Source: Chitinophagales bacterium
GTDB taxonomy: Bacteria; Bacteroidota; Bacteroidia; Chitinophagales; Chitinophagaceae
NCBI GenBank assembly: GCA_013298665.1
Contig: JAAFIK010000048.1
Coordinates: 1 to 39,532 of the forward strand
DNA: 39,532 nt
Direction of reading: 5' to 3'
Position numbers and translations under genes: made by a program. Below, piece by piece: positions 8,547 to 15,986 of this stretch. The stretch's first letter is position 1. Each line of letters opens with the position of its first letter. The notes beneath the pieces were generated by a model. That model worked only from the letters and a program-made list of their open reading frames with translations, ran no database searches and was not told the DNA's origin.

Positions 8547-8554
8547 ATAAGCAT

Positions 8555-9322
8555 ATGCACAAACTACTTTGGATTTGCGGTGCGGTACTCTTCGCCGCAT
8601 CCTGCAACGAAGGAGCAACGGGTAAAAGCGAACCTGTTAAAAAAGATACCGCTACCGGAAACGTGGCCGCATTGAGTGAGGCCGAAGCGAAGGATGGATG
8701 GGTAAGCCTTTTTGACGGTACCACTACCCGGGGCTGGCACAAGTATGGCGGCGCCCCTGTGGGTGCGGCCTGGAAAGCCGTGAATGGTGCTTTACACCTT
8801 GATGCTTCAGAAAAAGAAAACTGGCAGATTAAAAATGGAGGTGATATAGTGAGCGATGGGGAATATGAAAACTTCCACCTTAAACTGGAATGGAAAATCG
8901 ATACTTGTGGTAACAGTGGGATGATGTTTTATGTACATGAGGATACGGCTATGTATAAGTATCCCTGGGAAACAGGGCCGGAGATGCAGGTGCTGGATAA
9001 CAAATGCCACCCTGATGCCAGGATCATCAAACACCGCGCAGGCGATCTGTACGATCTCATCTCTTCTGCAAAGGAAACCGTGAAGCCGGCATTGGAATGG
9101 AACCAGGCTGAAATTAAGTGCGTCAATGGCAAACTGGAGTTTTTCCTGAATAGCGAACCGGTGGTAACGACTACGCTCTGGGATGATAACTGGAAGAAGA
9201 TGGTTGCTGCCAGCAAGTTTGTAAAATGGCCGGGCTTTGGTACGTATAAAAAAGGCCATATTGCCCTGCAGGATCATGGAAACAATGTTTGGTACCGGAA
9301 CCTCAGGATTAAAAAGTTGTAG
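8555..9322 (+). CDS. DUF1080 family lipoprotein (3-keto-disaccharide hydrolase family)
   Basis: 255 residues with a lipobox cysteine at C17 (LFAASC). The mature part is the DUF1080/3-keto-disaccharide hydrolase domain, a concanavalin-like beta-sandwich: DGWVSLFDGTTTRGWH, YENFHLKLEWKI, GNSGMMFYV, GPEMQVLDN, WNQAEIKCVNGKLEFFLN and GHIALQDHGNNVWYRNLRIKKL. Members of this family cleave glycosides after C3 oxidation. Together with the dehydrogenase pair and cytochrome c in this cluster, this suggests a surface or periplasmic pathway: oxidise the glycoside at C3, then cleave. It is the last gene of the rightward arm and is followed by a strong hairpin. Confidence 0.92.
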   Translation: MHKLLWICGAVLFAASCNEGATGKSEPVKKDTATGNVAALSEAEAKDGWVSLFDGTTTRGWHKYGGAPVGAAWKAVNGALHLDASEKENWQIKNGGDIVSDGEYENFHLKLEWKIDTCGNSGMMFYVHEDTAMYKYPWETGPEMQVLDNKCHPDARIIKHRAGDLYDLISSAKETVKPALEWNQAEIKCVNGKLEFFLNSEPVVTTTLWDDNWKKMVAASKFVKWPGFGTYKKGHIALQDHGNNVWYRNLRIKKL

Positions 9323-9340
9323 TATACTATCGAAACAGGT

Positions 9341-9384
9341 ACAAACAGTAAGGCCGTTATTGACGTAACGGTCTTACTGTTTGT
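9341..9384 (+). terminator. Long hairpin terminator after the carbohydrate cluster
   Basis: Two 19-nt arms (9341-9359 and 9366-9384) pair across a 6-nt loop with a single G-U pair in the middle. The hairpin lies 18 bp after the DUF1080 stop. There is no long T tract, but the A-rich left arm and T-rich right arm base make it a plausible terminator. Confidence 0.7.
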
Positions 9385-9495
9385 ATAACTTACTTCTACT
9401 GACCAATAAGCCTCGGGGAAAGAGTACATTTATGGCGGCTGATGTTTTGACCGGTTTCCGTAATCGCTTCAGTTTTTTTCAACGGCATATGGTAT

Positions 9496-9990
9496 TCATA
9501 TAATCCTGCCCCTTGCTTTCAGCCATACCAATACGGCGATCATCAATACACAAAAGACGGCCATTCCCCAGACCAACCACTTACCAGCGTTGCCTTTGAT
9601 AAAAATTGGCGTGGCACCCCTGTCAATAAAGTGTGCAAGGTTATTCACGGGACTGCTTATGGTCTGGTCAGATTCCCTGAAATATACGGTAACCGAATCA
9701 CCAGGGCTGAGTGCGGCTATTTTATCCAACTGCGGGCTAAAATCCCCGGTACTTTTGCCGATAAACAACTGAAAGGGTTTGTCGTAGGCCGACAATTGTA
9801 AGTAACGGTATCTGGCCGTGTCTTTACCGGGGAAATGATCATTAATATTGCTGATGGCTGTAACGATACCTGTGGCTTTCCGGAGATCTGTCTTATTGTC
9901 ATACTGCCGCAGGGCAAACAGTGCAGAGAGTACAATAGCCAATACAAGGTATGTGACTGACGATGTGAAAATGGGCTTCTTTACTGTCAT
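9496..9990 (-). CDS. Membrane protein, DUF3592-like
   Basis: 164 residues when started at the ATG at 9990 (MTVKKPIFTSS). A longer in-frame start at 10071 would translate through a perfect terminator palindrome and is rejected. The protein has a membrane segment near residues 8-26, an extracytoplasmic beta-rich middle (KATGIVTAISNINDHFPGK, GKSTGDFSPQLDKIAALSPGDSVTVYF) and a second membrane segment near the C-terminus (KWLVWGMAVFCVLMIAVLVWL) followed by a basic tail. This layout of two helices with a soluble beta domain resembles DUF3592-type proteins. No enzymatic motif is seen and the function is unknown. Confidence 0.65.
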   Translation of the reverse strand: MTVKKPIFTSSVTYLVLAIVLSALFALRQYDNKTDLRKATGIVTAISNINDHFPGKDTARYRYLQLSAYDKPFQLFIGKSTGDFSPQLDKIAALSPGDSVTVYFRESDQTISSPVNNLAHFIDRGATPIFIKGNAGKWLVWGMAVFCVLMIAVLVWLKARGRII

Positions 9991-10006
9991 GAGGGCATTC
10001 GCCGTA

Positions 10007-10056
10007 AAATTAAAACAAAAAGGAACTGAATATTCAGTTCCTTTTTGTTTTAATTT
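10007..10056 (-). terminator. Perfect 50-bp palindrome, rho-independent terminator
   Basis: Twenty-five bases on each side of the centre (between 10031 and 10032) are perfectly complementary. The core is GGAACTGAATATTCAGTTCC, flanked by A-rich and T-rich arms that supply a U tract in both directions. It sits 14 bp past the stop of the leftward repeat protein gene at 10071 and separates it from the next leftward gene. Confidence 0.85.
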
Positions 10057-10070
10057 GTTATGCAACGGCA

Positions 10071-10871
10071 TTACTTATCCGCCGAAATCTGGATGTTGAA
10101 ATCATCCTCGTCGATATATTTTTTGTATTTGTTGCTTGCTTCCTGCGTTTGTTCTCTACCATCAATAAAGAGTCGGCCTTTCCTGTATTCGAGTTTAAAT
10201 CCTTTTTTGGTGTCGATCAGCCCGTCCTTTTCCATTTCGGTAAACATGGTTTTGTATTGCTGCAGTTTGGTTTTTGCCTGCTCAATACCGTTACGCGCTT
10301 CCTGCATGATTTTGTCCATATCAATGCCTTTCAGGTCAACCTTTGCTTTTTCCAGTTCTGCTTTGGCGCGGCGCAGTTCTGCTTTAACCTCATCCCAGTT
10401 TATTTCTTTCAGTGATTGACCGGCTTCTTTCATTGCCTTTTCCATATCCGGCTTCAGGCCTTCGATGTCAAGTCCTTTGAGTCCTTCGGCAATATCCGTC
10501 ATCAGTTTACTCATGTCCACTTTTTTCATCGAGGCTTCCACATCCATCCTGATCTTTTCCAGATCCACATTCTTAAGTGCTTCATTCACGCTGGCACTGA
10601 TTTTTGCCCAATCGATCTTTTTCAGTTGATCGGCTGCTTTGGAAAGGCTGTTTTCCACCACACCCGGCAGCGCGTCAAACTCCTTCATCGTCATGCCCTT
10701 ATCCGGTTGCTGTTTCGCTGATTTTTCGGGAACGGTGTCTGAAATGTTAACTTCCTGCTGCTGTACCACTGTAAGGGGAAGGTCCTGAAAGGCGAGGGTA
10801 ACACTACCAATGAGGAGGCATGCCCCGATGCCGGTAATGGCTGCTTTATGTTTCCGGATGAATTGTTTCAT
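10071..10871 (-). CDS. Membrane-anchored protein with 16-residue amphipathic repeats, unknown function
   Basis: 266 residues: a basic N-terminus and one membrane segment or signal (about 10-28), a linker, then a helical region with a 16-residue repeat. Copies start at residues 83, 99, 115 and 131 without gaps, and again at 154 and 180. The pattern is [LM]-K-x-[ILV]-[DN]-[WLMI], then [ILV] and an acidic residue further on. The C-terminal part (FKLEYRKGRLFIDGREQ...NKYKKY, about 225-252) resembles a short domain seen in Bacteroidota proteins associated with M56/BlaR1-type sensors (from memory, not checked). A promoter-like TTG-N21-TATCTTTA lies upstream. I do not recognise a named family for the whole protein. 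Confidence 0.8.
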   Translation of the reverse strand: MKQFIRKHKAAITGIGACLLIGSVTLAFQDLPLTVVQQQEVNISDTVPEKSAKQQPDKGMTMKEFDALPGVVENSLSKAADQLKKIDWAKISASVNEALKNVDLEKIRMDVEASMKKVDMSKLMTDIAEGLKGLDIEGLKPDMEKAMKEAGQSLKEINWDEVKAELRRAKAELEKAKVDLKGIDMDKIMQEARNGIEQAKTKLQQYKTMFTEMEKDGLIDTKKGFKLEYRKGRLFIDGREQTQEASNKYKKYIDEDDFNIQISADK

Positions 10872-10913
10872 GACTATACTTTTTTATTTTATGATGAAAT
10901 ACGATTTGTTTCG

Positions 10914-10945
10914 TAAAGATATAAGATATGTCGAAAAAACCTCAA
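10914..10945 (-). promoter_or_regulatory. Promoter of the 16-residue-repeat protein gene
   Basis: Read leftward: TTG at 10945-10943, a 21-bp spacer, then TATCTTTA at 10921-10914, which differs from the Bacteroidota -7 pattern TAnnTTTG only in the last base. The start codon is 43 bp further on. Confidence 0.45.
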
Positions 10946-11039
10946 CCGTTTATGAATTTTAACATTTTGAAAAAAAAGGTTCATCAACATCATTTTTCTG
11001 CCTGCCCATTTTATACGATTTTTGCACAAAGAATGTTAC

Positions 11040-12458
11040 ATGGAAACCGGAATTGTTCGCGGCATACGTGCCGAACATATTGAATTGTTGTACGATATCT
11101 CAGGAAAAGACAATGTTTTGATAGATGAGGAGGCGTTGAATCATTATGCACATGATGAAACAGAGAACCTGCATTTTTTGCCCGATGTGGTGGTAAAGCC
11201 CGCATCGGCAGCCGAAGTGAGCAGGATCATGGTTTTGTGTAATGCAGCGGGGATACCTGTTACGCCGCGTGGTGCAGGTACGGGACTGAGCGGTGGTGCG
11301 CTACCGCAGTTTGGGGGTGTGCTGCTCTCATCGGAGCGGCTTAACCGCATCATCAGTATCGATGAACGTAACCTGCAGGTGACTGTGGAGCCGGGGGTGA
11401 TTACAGAGGTTTTGCAGAATGCCGTAAAAGAAAAAGGGTTGTTTTACCCGCCCGATCCGAGTAGCAGGGGGAGTTGTTTTATCGGCGGCAATATTGCCGA
11501 GAACAGCGGTGGCCCCAAGGCGGTAAAATACGGGGTGGTGAAGGATTATGTACTCAATCTCGAAGTGGTATTGCCTACAGGCGAAATCATCTGGACGGGC
11601 GCCAGTGTGTTAAAAAACTCCACAGGATACAACCTTACCCAATTGGTAGTGGGCAGCGAGGGTACACTCGGATTTGTGACCAGGATTGTGCTAAAGCTAT
11701 TGCCGCATCCTAAACATGACCTGCTGATGCTTGTGCCTTTTCGCGATCTTGAAAAAGCAGGTGCTGCGGTAAGTGCTATCTTCAGGGCGGGCTTTACGCC
11801 GAGTGCGCTGGAACTGGTAGAGATTGACGCGCTCCGGATTGTGAGCAAGATGGTGGATAGCAGTGTGGTACCGGTAACCGAGGATACCGCTGCACACCTC
11901 ATTATTGAAGTAGATGGCAATCATATCGACAGCCTGATGGCCGAAATGGAGGCGATTGCAGAACTGCTGACAGCATTTGATTGCGGGGAAGTCTTTTTTG
12001 CCGATGACGCGCAGCAGAAGGCTGAGCTCTGGAAGCTTCGCCGCCGTGTGGCAGAAGCGGTAAAGCTGGCGGGCTATACCATTGAGGAGGATACGGTGGT
12101 ACCCCGCGCCGAACTGCCGGCACTGATCAGGGGTGTAAAAGCGCTTGGTTTGCAATACGATTTTAACGCAGTATGTTATGGCCATGCTGGTGATGGTAAC
12201 CTGCACATCCGCATCAAAAAAGAAGGGAGCATTTACAGCCTCAACAATGAAGCTGTAATACCTGCGCTGCGTGCCTTGTTTGAACTGGTGAAGAGCCTCG
12301 GCGGCACCATCAGTGGTGAGCATGGCATAGGCCTGGTACAGAAGGCATATATGGATATTGTATTTGATGATATGCAGTTGCAACTGATGCGCGGCATCAA
12401 AAAACTGTTTGATCCGAACAATATATTGAATGCCGGAAAAATATTTGACCCTGTCTGA
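11040..12458 (+). CDS. FAD-binding oxidase, GlcD-like (glycolate/D-lactate dehydrogenase family)
   Basis: 472 residues from the ATG at 11040; a TTG six codons upstream is possible but less likely. The N-terminal FAD_binding_4 (PCMH-type) domain shows VTPRGAGTGLSGGA and CFIGGNIAENSGGPKAVKYGVV. The C-terminal FAD-oxidase_C domain shows CYGHAGDGNLHIRI and SGEHGIGLVQK, with the histidines that bind metal and substrate in D-lactate and glycolate dehydrogenases. The enzyme oxidises a D-2-hydroxyacid, passing electrons to an acceptor in or at the membrane. A LutA-like CCG iron-sulfur protein that could act as a partner is encoded separately at 18.3 kb. Glycolate and D-lactate cannot be told apart from sequence. 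Confidence 0.9.
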   Translation: METGIVRGIRAEHIELLYDISGKDNVLIDEEALNHYAHDETENLHFLPDVVVKPASAAEVSRIMVLCNAAGIPVTPRGAGTGLSGGALPQFGGVLLSSERLNRIISIDERNLQVTVEPGVITEVLQNAVKEKGLFYPPDPSSRGSCFIGGNIAENSGGPKAVKYGVVKDYVLNLEVVLPTGEIIWTGASVLKNSTGYNLTQLVVGSEGTLGFVTRIVLKLLPHPKHDLLMLVPFRDLEKAGAAVSAIFRAGFTPSALELVEIDALRIVSKMVDSSVVPVTEDTAAHLIIEVDGNHIDSLMAEMEAIAELLTAFDCGEVFFADDAQQKAELWKLRRRVAEAVKLAGYTIEEDTVVPRAELPALIRGVKALGLQYDFNAVCYGHAGDGNLHIRIKKEGSIYSLNNEAVIPALRALFELVKSLGGTISGEHGIGLVQKAYMDIVFDDMQLQLMRGIKKLFDPNNILNAGKIFDPV

Positions 12459-12487
12459 GCGGGGTAGTCTTTATCAAAACCTGAACG

Positions 12488-13114
12488 ATGTATAAAAAAT
12501 TAATCACTTTGCTATTACTGCTGGCTTCCGGCACAACCCTGTTTGCACAAAAAGATGACGATGAAGATGAAGTACGGAAGGGTGGGTTCAAAAAACAAAA
12601 CCTGTTTACCGGTGGCGGCGTCAACGTTTCGTTCTTTAATGGGGCTACCGTACTGGGTGTAAATCCTGTACTGGGGTACAGCATCAACCGCTTTATTGAT
12701 GCGGGTATTGCGGTCAACCTTACCTATACCGGCTTTACGGAGTTTAGTGGCGACCGGTATCGCCAAACAGTATATGGTCCCGGTGCTTTTGTAAGGCTTT
12801 ACCCCGTTAATTTTCTTTTTGCACAGGCACAGTACGAACGCAATTTTATTGCGCTTAAAGTGGTGCCGGGTAATGGCACGCCCACTTATCGTGACAACCT
12901 GAGTGTAAACAGTCTGCTGCTGGGCGGTGGTTACTGCACCGGGCGCGAAGGTGTGGGCAGTACCTTTTATTATTTCAGCGTGATGGTGGATGTCACCCGT
13001 AACCGGAATTCACCTTATGTGGAATATTTACAGAACAATACCTTACGCGCCATTCCCATCGTTCGTGCCGGGCTCAATATAGCCCTTTTCCAACGCAGGA
13101 ACCGGAATTTCTGA
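12488..13114 (+). CDS. Outer-membrane beta-barrel protein
   Basis: 208 residues with a Sec signal peptide (MYKKLITLLLLLASGTTLFA), cleaved before QKDDDEDE. The mature chain alternates hydrophobic and polar residues with many Gly and aromatic residues (GGGVNVSFFNGATVLGVNPVLGYSI, GAFVRLYPVNFLFAQAQYERNF) and ends in NIALFQRRNRNF. This matches the small outer-membrane beta-barrels (OmpA-like/OprF-like barrel, PorT-type) of Bacteroidota. It has no known enzymatic role. It follows the GlcD-like gene by 29 bp and its TGA abuts the stop codon of the convergent acyltransferase gene. Confidence 0.8.
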   Translation: MYKKLITLLLLLASGTTLFAQKDDDEDEVRKGGFKKQNLFTGGGVNVSFFNGATVLGVNPVLGYSINRFIDAGIAVNLTYTGFTEFSGDRYRQTVYGPGAFVRLYPVNFLFAQAQYERNFIALKVVPGNGTPTYRDNLSVNSLLLGGGYCTGREGVGSTFYYFSVMVDVTRNRNSPYVEYLQNNTLRAIPIVRAGLNIALFQRRNRNF

Positions 13115-13858
13115 TCAACCGGTCGTTTCGGCAGCATAGTGCTCCCACATGAGCCGGTGTACCTGATTTTTCAGGACTTCAACATCACTGCCGGCCATGA
13201 CCGTTATGGGTGGCAGGAAATGAAACTGAATCAATCCCGGCAGCAGGTAAAACGATTTATTGCCCGGCAGTATATGCCTTGTACCTATCAGTACTGCGGG
13301 CATAATGGGTTTACCTGTATCCACAGCCAACTTGAACGCACCATCGTGAAAATCTTTGAGCGGCTGACCCGTTTTGTTGCGGGTACCTTCGGGGTAGATG
13401 CACATGTGTAAGCCGGTATCGAGTACTTCTTTCATCTGTATATAACTTTTGCGGCGACTGTCTTTATCGGTACGATCCACCAGTACCGAGCCCAGACGGT
13501 AAATGATGCCGAAGACGGGTATACGGGCCATTTCGATTTTGGCAATGGTCTTATTGGGACCGGGTATGCGCGGACTCGATACCGGTACATCAATCAGCGA
13601 GTTGTGGTTGCAGAGCACGATATAATTTTGTCCGTGTGCAAAGTTCTCCTTACCCCTGATGCGTATGCGTACCCCGATCAGCGGCAGGTAACAGCTCATC
13701 CATATGCCAAAGATGGGATAGGCAATGCGGCTGCGTTTTGGATCGTTCCAGCAAAAGCAGAAGGCAAAGACCGGAAAGAAAAGCAGCATCAGTAACGCAA
13801 ACGAGAGCAGACCCCAGGCCGCCCAGACGCGGGCAAATATATTTTTAACAAGGTTCAT
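13115..13858 (-). CDS. plsC: 1-acyl-sn-glycerol-3-phosphate acyltransferase (PlsC-like)
   Basis: 247 residues from the ATG at 13858; longer upstream starts would overlap the ung coding region extensively. It has an N-terminal membrane segment (WGLLSFALLMLLFFPVFAF) and the acyltransferase motifs NHNSLID (the HX4D active site), VDRTDKDSRRK, YPEGTRNKTGQ and a proline-containing IMPAVLIGT block. The family transfers an acyl chain to lysophosphatidic acid in phospholipid synthesis at the inner membrane. It starts 4 bp after the ung stop, so the two form a leftward operon. No terminator separates it from the convergent barrel gene. Confidence 0.88.
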   Translation of the reverse strand: MNLVKNIFARVWAAWGLLSFALLMLLFFPVFAFCFCWNDPKRSRIAYPIFGIWMSCYLPLIGVRIRIRGKENFAHGQNYIVLCNHNSLIDVPVSSPRIPGPNKTIAKIEMARIPVFGIIYRLGSVLVDRTDKDSRRKSYIQMKEVLDTGLHMCIYPEGTRNKTGQPLKDFHDGAFKLAVDTGKPIMPAVLIGTRHILPGNKSFYLLPGLIQFHFLPPITVMAGSDVEVLKNQVHRLMWEHYAAETTG

Positions 13859-13862
13859 GTAT

Positions 13863-14543
13863 TCAGTTTTCCAGTTTCCAGTTGATGGGTGCCAGCCCTT
13901 CCTGTACCAGAAAGGCATTGGCTTTTGAGAAATGCTGACAGCCAAAGAAGCCTTTGTCGGCGCTGAAAGGCGAGGGGTGTGCTGCTTTGAGGATATGATG
14001 TTTGGTGGCATCAATCAATACCTGTTTTTCTTGTGCAAATTTTCCCCAGAGCAGAAAGACAATGCCTTTTTTTTCTGCCGATATTTTGCTGATGACGGCA
14101 TCGGTAAACTCCATCCATCCAATTTTGGAATGGCTGGCCGGTTCATTGGCACGTACCGTGAGGATGGCATTAAGCAGCAGTACACCCTGTTGTGCCCATT
14201 GGGTAAGATTACCAAAGCGCATGGGCATCTGTACGCCGATATCGGTTTGTATTTCCTTGTAAATATTTACTAAAGAGGGTGGGGGTGGAACATTGGCCGG
14301 CACCGAGAAACTGAGGCCATGTGCCTGTCCCGCACCATGATAGGGATCCTGCCCGATGATAACGACTTTTAACCTCGGAAAAGGGGTTTGTTCAAAAGCA
14401 TTAAACATAAGCGAACCCGGTGGGTAAATGGTTTTGCCCAGGGCTTTTTCTGCCTTTAGAAAAGTGACTACCTGCTGAAAATACGTTTTCGTAAACTCGT
14501 TTTTCAATACGGTATGCCACGAGTCTTCAATTTTTACGTTCAT
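13863..14543 (-). CDS. ung: Uracil-DNA glycosylase
   Basis: 226 residues from the ATG at 14543 (MNVKIEDSWHTVLKNEF). It has the family-1 UNG active-site block GQDPYHGAGQAHGLSFSV with the catalytic Asp, the LLLNAILTVRANEPASH region with the uracil-binding Asn, VFLLWGKFAQ, and the DNA-intercalation loop HPSPFSADKGFFGC. It removes uracil from DNA in base-excision repair. Longer in-frame starts run antisense through the neighbouring tRNA gene and are not real. It is the first gene of a two-gene leftward unit with plsC. Confidence 0.96.
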   Translation of the reverse strand: MNVKIEDSWHTVLKNEFTKTYFQQVVTFLKAEKALGKTIYPPGSLMFNAFEQTPFPRLKVVIIGQDPYHGAGQAHGLSFSVPANVPPPPSLVNIYKEIQTDIGVQMPMRFGNLTQWAQQGVLLLNAILTVRANEPASHSKIGWMEFTDAVISKISAEKKGIVFLLWGKFAQEKQVLIDATKHHILKAAHPSPFSADKGFFGCQHFSKANAFLVQEGLAPINWKLEN

Positions 14544-14558
14544 GGTTGACGCTGCAAA

Positions 14559-14589
14559 TTTGTTCAAACTGTAAAATACAGTATTTTTG
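14559..14589 (+). promoter_or_regulatory. Promoter of tRNA-Arg
   Basis: TTTG at 14559-14562, a 19-bp spacer and TATTTTTG at 14582-14589 match both halves of the Bacteroidota promoter consensus. The predicted start is about 15 bases before the tRNA. Confidence 0.75.
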
Positions 14590-14611
14590 CACCGGTGCAG
14601 TAAAAAATCAG

Positions 14612-14685
14612 GGTCCCGTAGCTCAGTTGGATAGAGCAACAGCCTTCTAAGCTGTGGGTCACACGTTCGAATCGTGTCGGGATCA
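14612..14685 (+). tRNA. tRNA-Arg (anticodon UCU)
   Basis: 74 nt fold into a cloverleaf. The 7-bp acceptor stem is GGTCCCG/CGGGATC with one G-U pair. The D arm is GCTC/GAGC, the anticodon arm ACAGC/GCTGT has loop CTTCTAA giving anticodon TCT, and the T arm is ACACG/CGTGT with loop TTCGAAT. The discriminator base is A. The 3' CCA is not encoded and must be added after transcription. It reads AGA codons. Confidence 0.96.
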
Positions 14686-14753
14686 CAAAGGAATAGTAGC
14701 AAGATGATAAGTAGCGGGTAGCAGGAGGGGCCGTATTCCGTACCCATAGGTAG

Positions 14754-14776
14754 CCGGGGCCATGGATTATCCCCGG
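14754..14776. terminator. GC-rich hairpin downstream of tRNA-Arg and recF
   Basis: CCGGGG (14754-14759) pairs with CCCCGG (14771-14776) across an 11-nt loop, between the tRNA and the recF stop. No U tract follows on either strand, so its role as a terminator is uncertain. Confidence 0.35.
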
Positions 14777-14803
14777 TCTTGCGTCTCGTCTCTCATATCT
14801 TCT

Positions 14804-15904
14804 CTATAATTTGATCAATTGGTAAGGCGTGTCCAGAGCCTTGAGTTGTGCTTCCAATCTTTCGGGGTGGGTATCTGTAATAAAAACCTGTCCATCCCCT
14901 TCCACACAAACACGGTGCAGGAGGTTCTGCATACGACTATCGTCAAGTTTTTCAAACACATCATCCAGCAGCAGCAGGGGGGCAAATTGTTTTTCCTGCT
15001 TCAGCAGATCATATTCTGCCAGTTTGAGGGCAAAGAGCAAGCTTTTACGTTGTCCCTGTGAGGCGATGTTCCTGAATAGTTGTCCGTCTAATTGCAGGGT
15101 AAGCTCGTCTTTATGTATGCCAAACGCTGTGCGTTGGAGCAGCAGGTCTTTGTCACGCCCTTGTTGCAGGAGTATGTGGAGTGGGGTATCGTTGAGTTGG
15201 CTTTCATAAGTGATTGCAACGGCTTCACCATTACCTGCAATCTGTGCGTAGAGCATTTTGGCCAGGCTGATGAGTTGTTGGGTATAAGCCCGGCGTTTTT
15301 GATAAATGATTGCTCCCGGGCCTGCGAGCTGGTGATCCAGTACGTCCAGCAAGGGCAGGTCTTGCTGGCCTGTTTCGGCAAAATGCCTGAGCAGGCTGTT
15401 GCGTTGCTGCAATACCTTATTATAAGTAATGAGCTGCTGAAGGTACTCGGGATCGAGCTGGCTGAGGGTGGTATCGATACACCTGCGTCGTTCCTCGCTG
15501 CCGCCGGTAATCAGGGCTACGTCATCCGGGGCAATGATTACACAGGTAAACCGGCCGATATGACGGGAGAATTTATCATAAGGCGTATCATTTACCGTCA
15601 CCTCTTTCCGGGCTGTTCCCCGGTTGATGCAGACCACTTTATAAGGCCCCCCGGGATGCAGCGGGGTAGGAGACACCTCAAAATGCCCTTCCAGCCGGAG
15701 TCCGTCACCACCAAACTGTACATTGAGTTGTTCGGTACGGGAAAAATAGCTTTTGGTAAAGCAGAGATAGTGCAGTCCGTCGAGAAGATTGGTCTTGCCC
15801 TTGCCGTTCAGTCCGCAGATGCCCACCACTTTTTCGGTAAAGACAAAAGAGGATAAGGCATAATTTTTAAATTGGGTGAGTATGACCTTGTTGATACGCA
15901 GCAT
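14804..15904 (-). CDS. recF: DNA replication and repair protein RecF
   Basis: 366 residues with the RecF layout of an SMC-like ATPase: Walker A GLNGKGKT (about residues 32-39), DGLHYLCFTKSYF, the PDDVALITGGSEERRR..D block, the ABC signature ASQGQRKSLLFALKLAE and Walker B LLLLDDVFEKLD. It starts LRINKVILTQFKNY as expected. RecF with RecOR loads RecA at single-strand gaps. Its start codon lies about 80 bp from the divergent pdhA start, and the two promoters overlap. The gene is not in a dnaA-dnaN-gyrB context here. Confidence 0.95.
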   Translation of the reverse strand: MLRINKVILTQFKNYALSSFVFTEKVVGICGLNGKGKTNLLDGLHYLCFTKSYFSRTEQLNVQFGGDGLRLEGHFEVSPTPLHPGGPYKVVCINRGTARKEVTVNDTPYDKFSRHIGRFTCVIIAPDDVALITGGSEERRRCIDTTLSQLDPEYLQQLITYNKVLQQRNSLLRHFAETGQQDLPLLDVLDHQLAGPGAIIYQKRRAYTQQLISLAKMLYAQIAGNGEAVAITYESQLNDTPLHILLQQGRDKDLLLQRTAFGIHKDELTLQLDGQLFRNIASQGQRKSLLFALKLAEYDLLKQEKQFAPLLLLDDVFEKLDDSRMQNLLHRVCVEGDGQVFITDTHPERLEAQLKALDTPYQLIKL

Positions 15905-15910
15905 GGGGTT

Positions 15911-15942
15911 GCAAGATAAAGAAGAAGGAGGAGCTTGCGCAA
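15911..15942 (-). promoter_or_regulatory. Candidate recF promoter
   Basis: Read leftward: TTG at 15942-15940, a 21-bp spacer and TATCTTG (15918-15912), one base short of TAnnTTTG. The start codon follows at 15904, so the transcript would be nearly leaderless. Confidence 0.4.
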
Positions 15943-15966
15943 TTTGCGTTTTCCCCCTTATCTTTG
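15935..15966 (+). promoter_or_regulatory. Promoter of the pyruvate dehydrogenase E1 alpha gene
   Basis: TTG at 15935-15937, a 21-bp spacer and TATCTTTG at 15959-15966, an exact match to the Bacteroidota -7 element. The predicted start is about 15 bases before the TTG start codon at 15987. The -33 half is immersed in CGCAATTTGCG (15938-15948), a short inverted repeat shared with the divergent recF promoter. Confidence 0.65.
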
Positions 15967-15986
15967 CGGCCTAAAATTATAACCCA

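Noticed and set aside
9991..10071. N-terminal extension of the DUF3592-like gene
   Set aside because: It would translate the perfect 50-bp terminator palindrome; a clean start exists at 9990.
11697..12383. Minus-strand frame of 228 codons opposite the GlcD-like gene
   Set aside because: Antisense shadow with no recognisable motif, in a gene with all expected FAD-oxidase motifs.
14544..14747. N-terminal extension of the ung frame by 68 codons
   Set aside because: The extension is the antisense translation of tRNA-Arg (TIRTCDPQLRR-like text, a known annotation artefact). The conserved UNG N-terminus starts at 14543.
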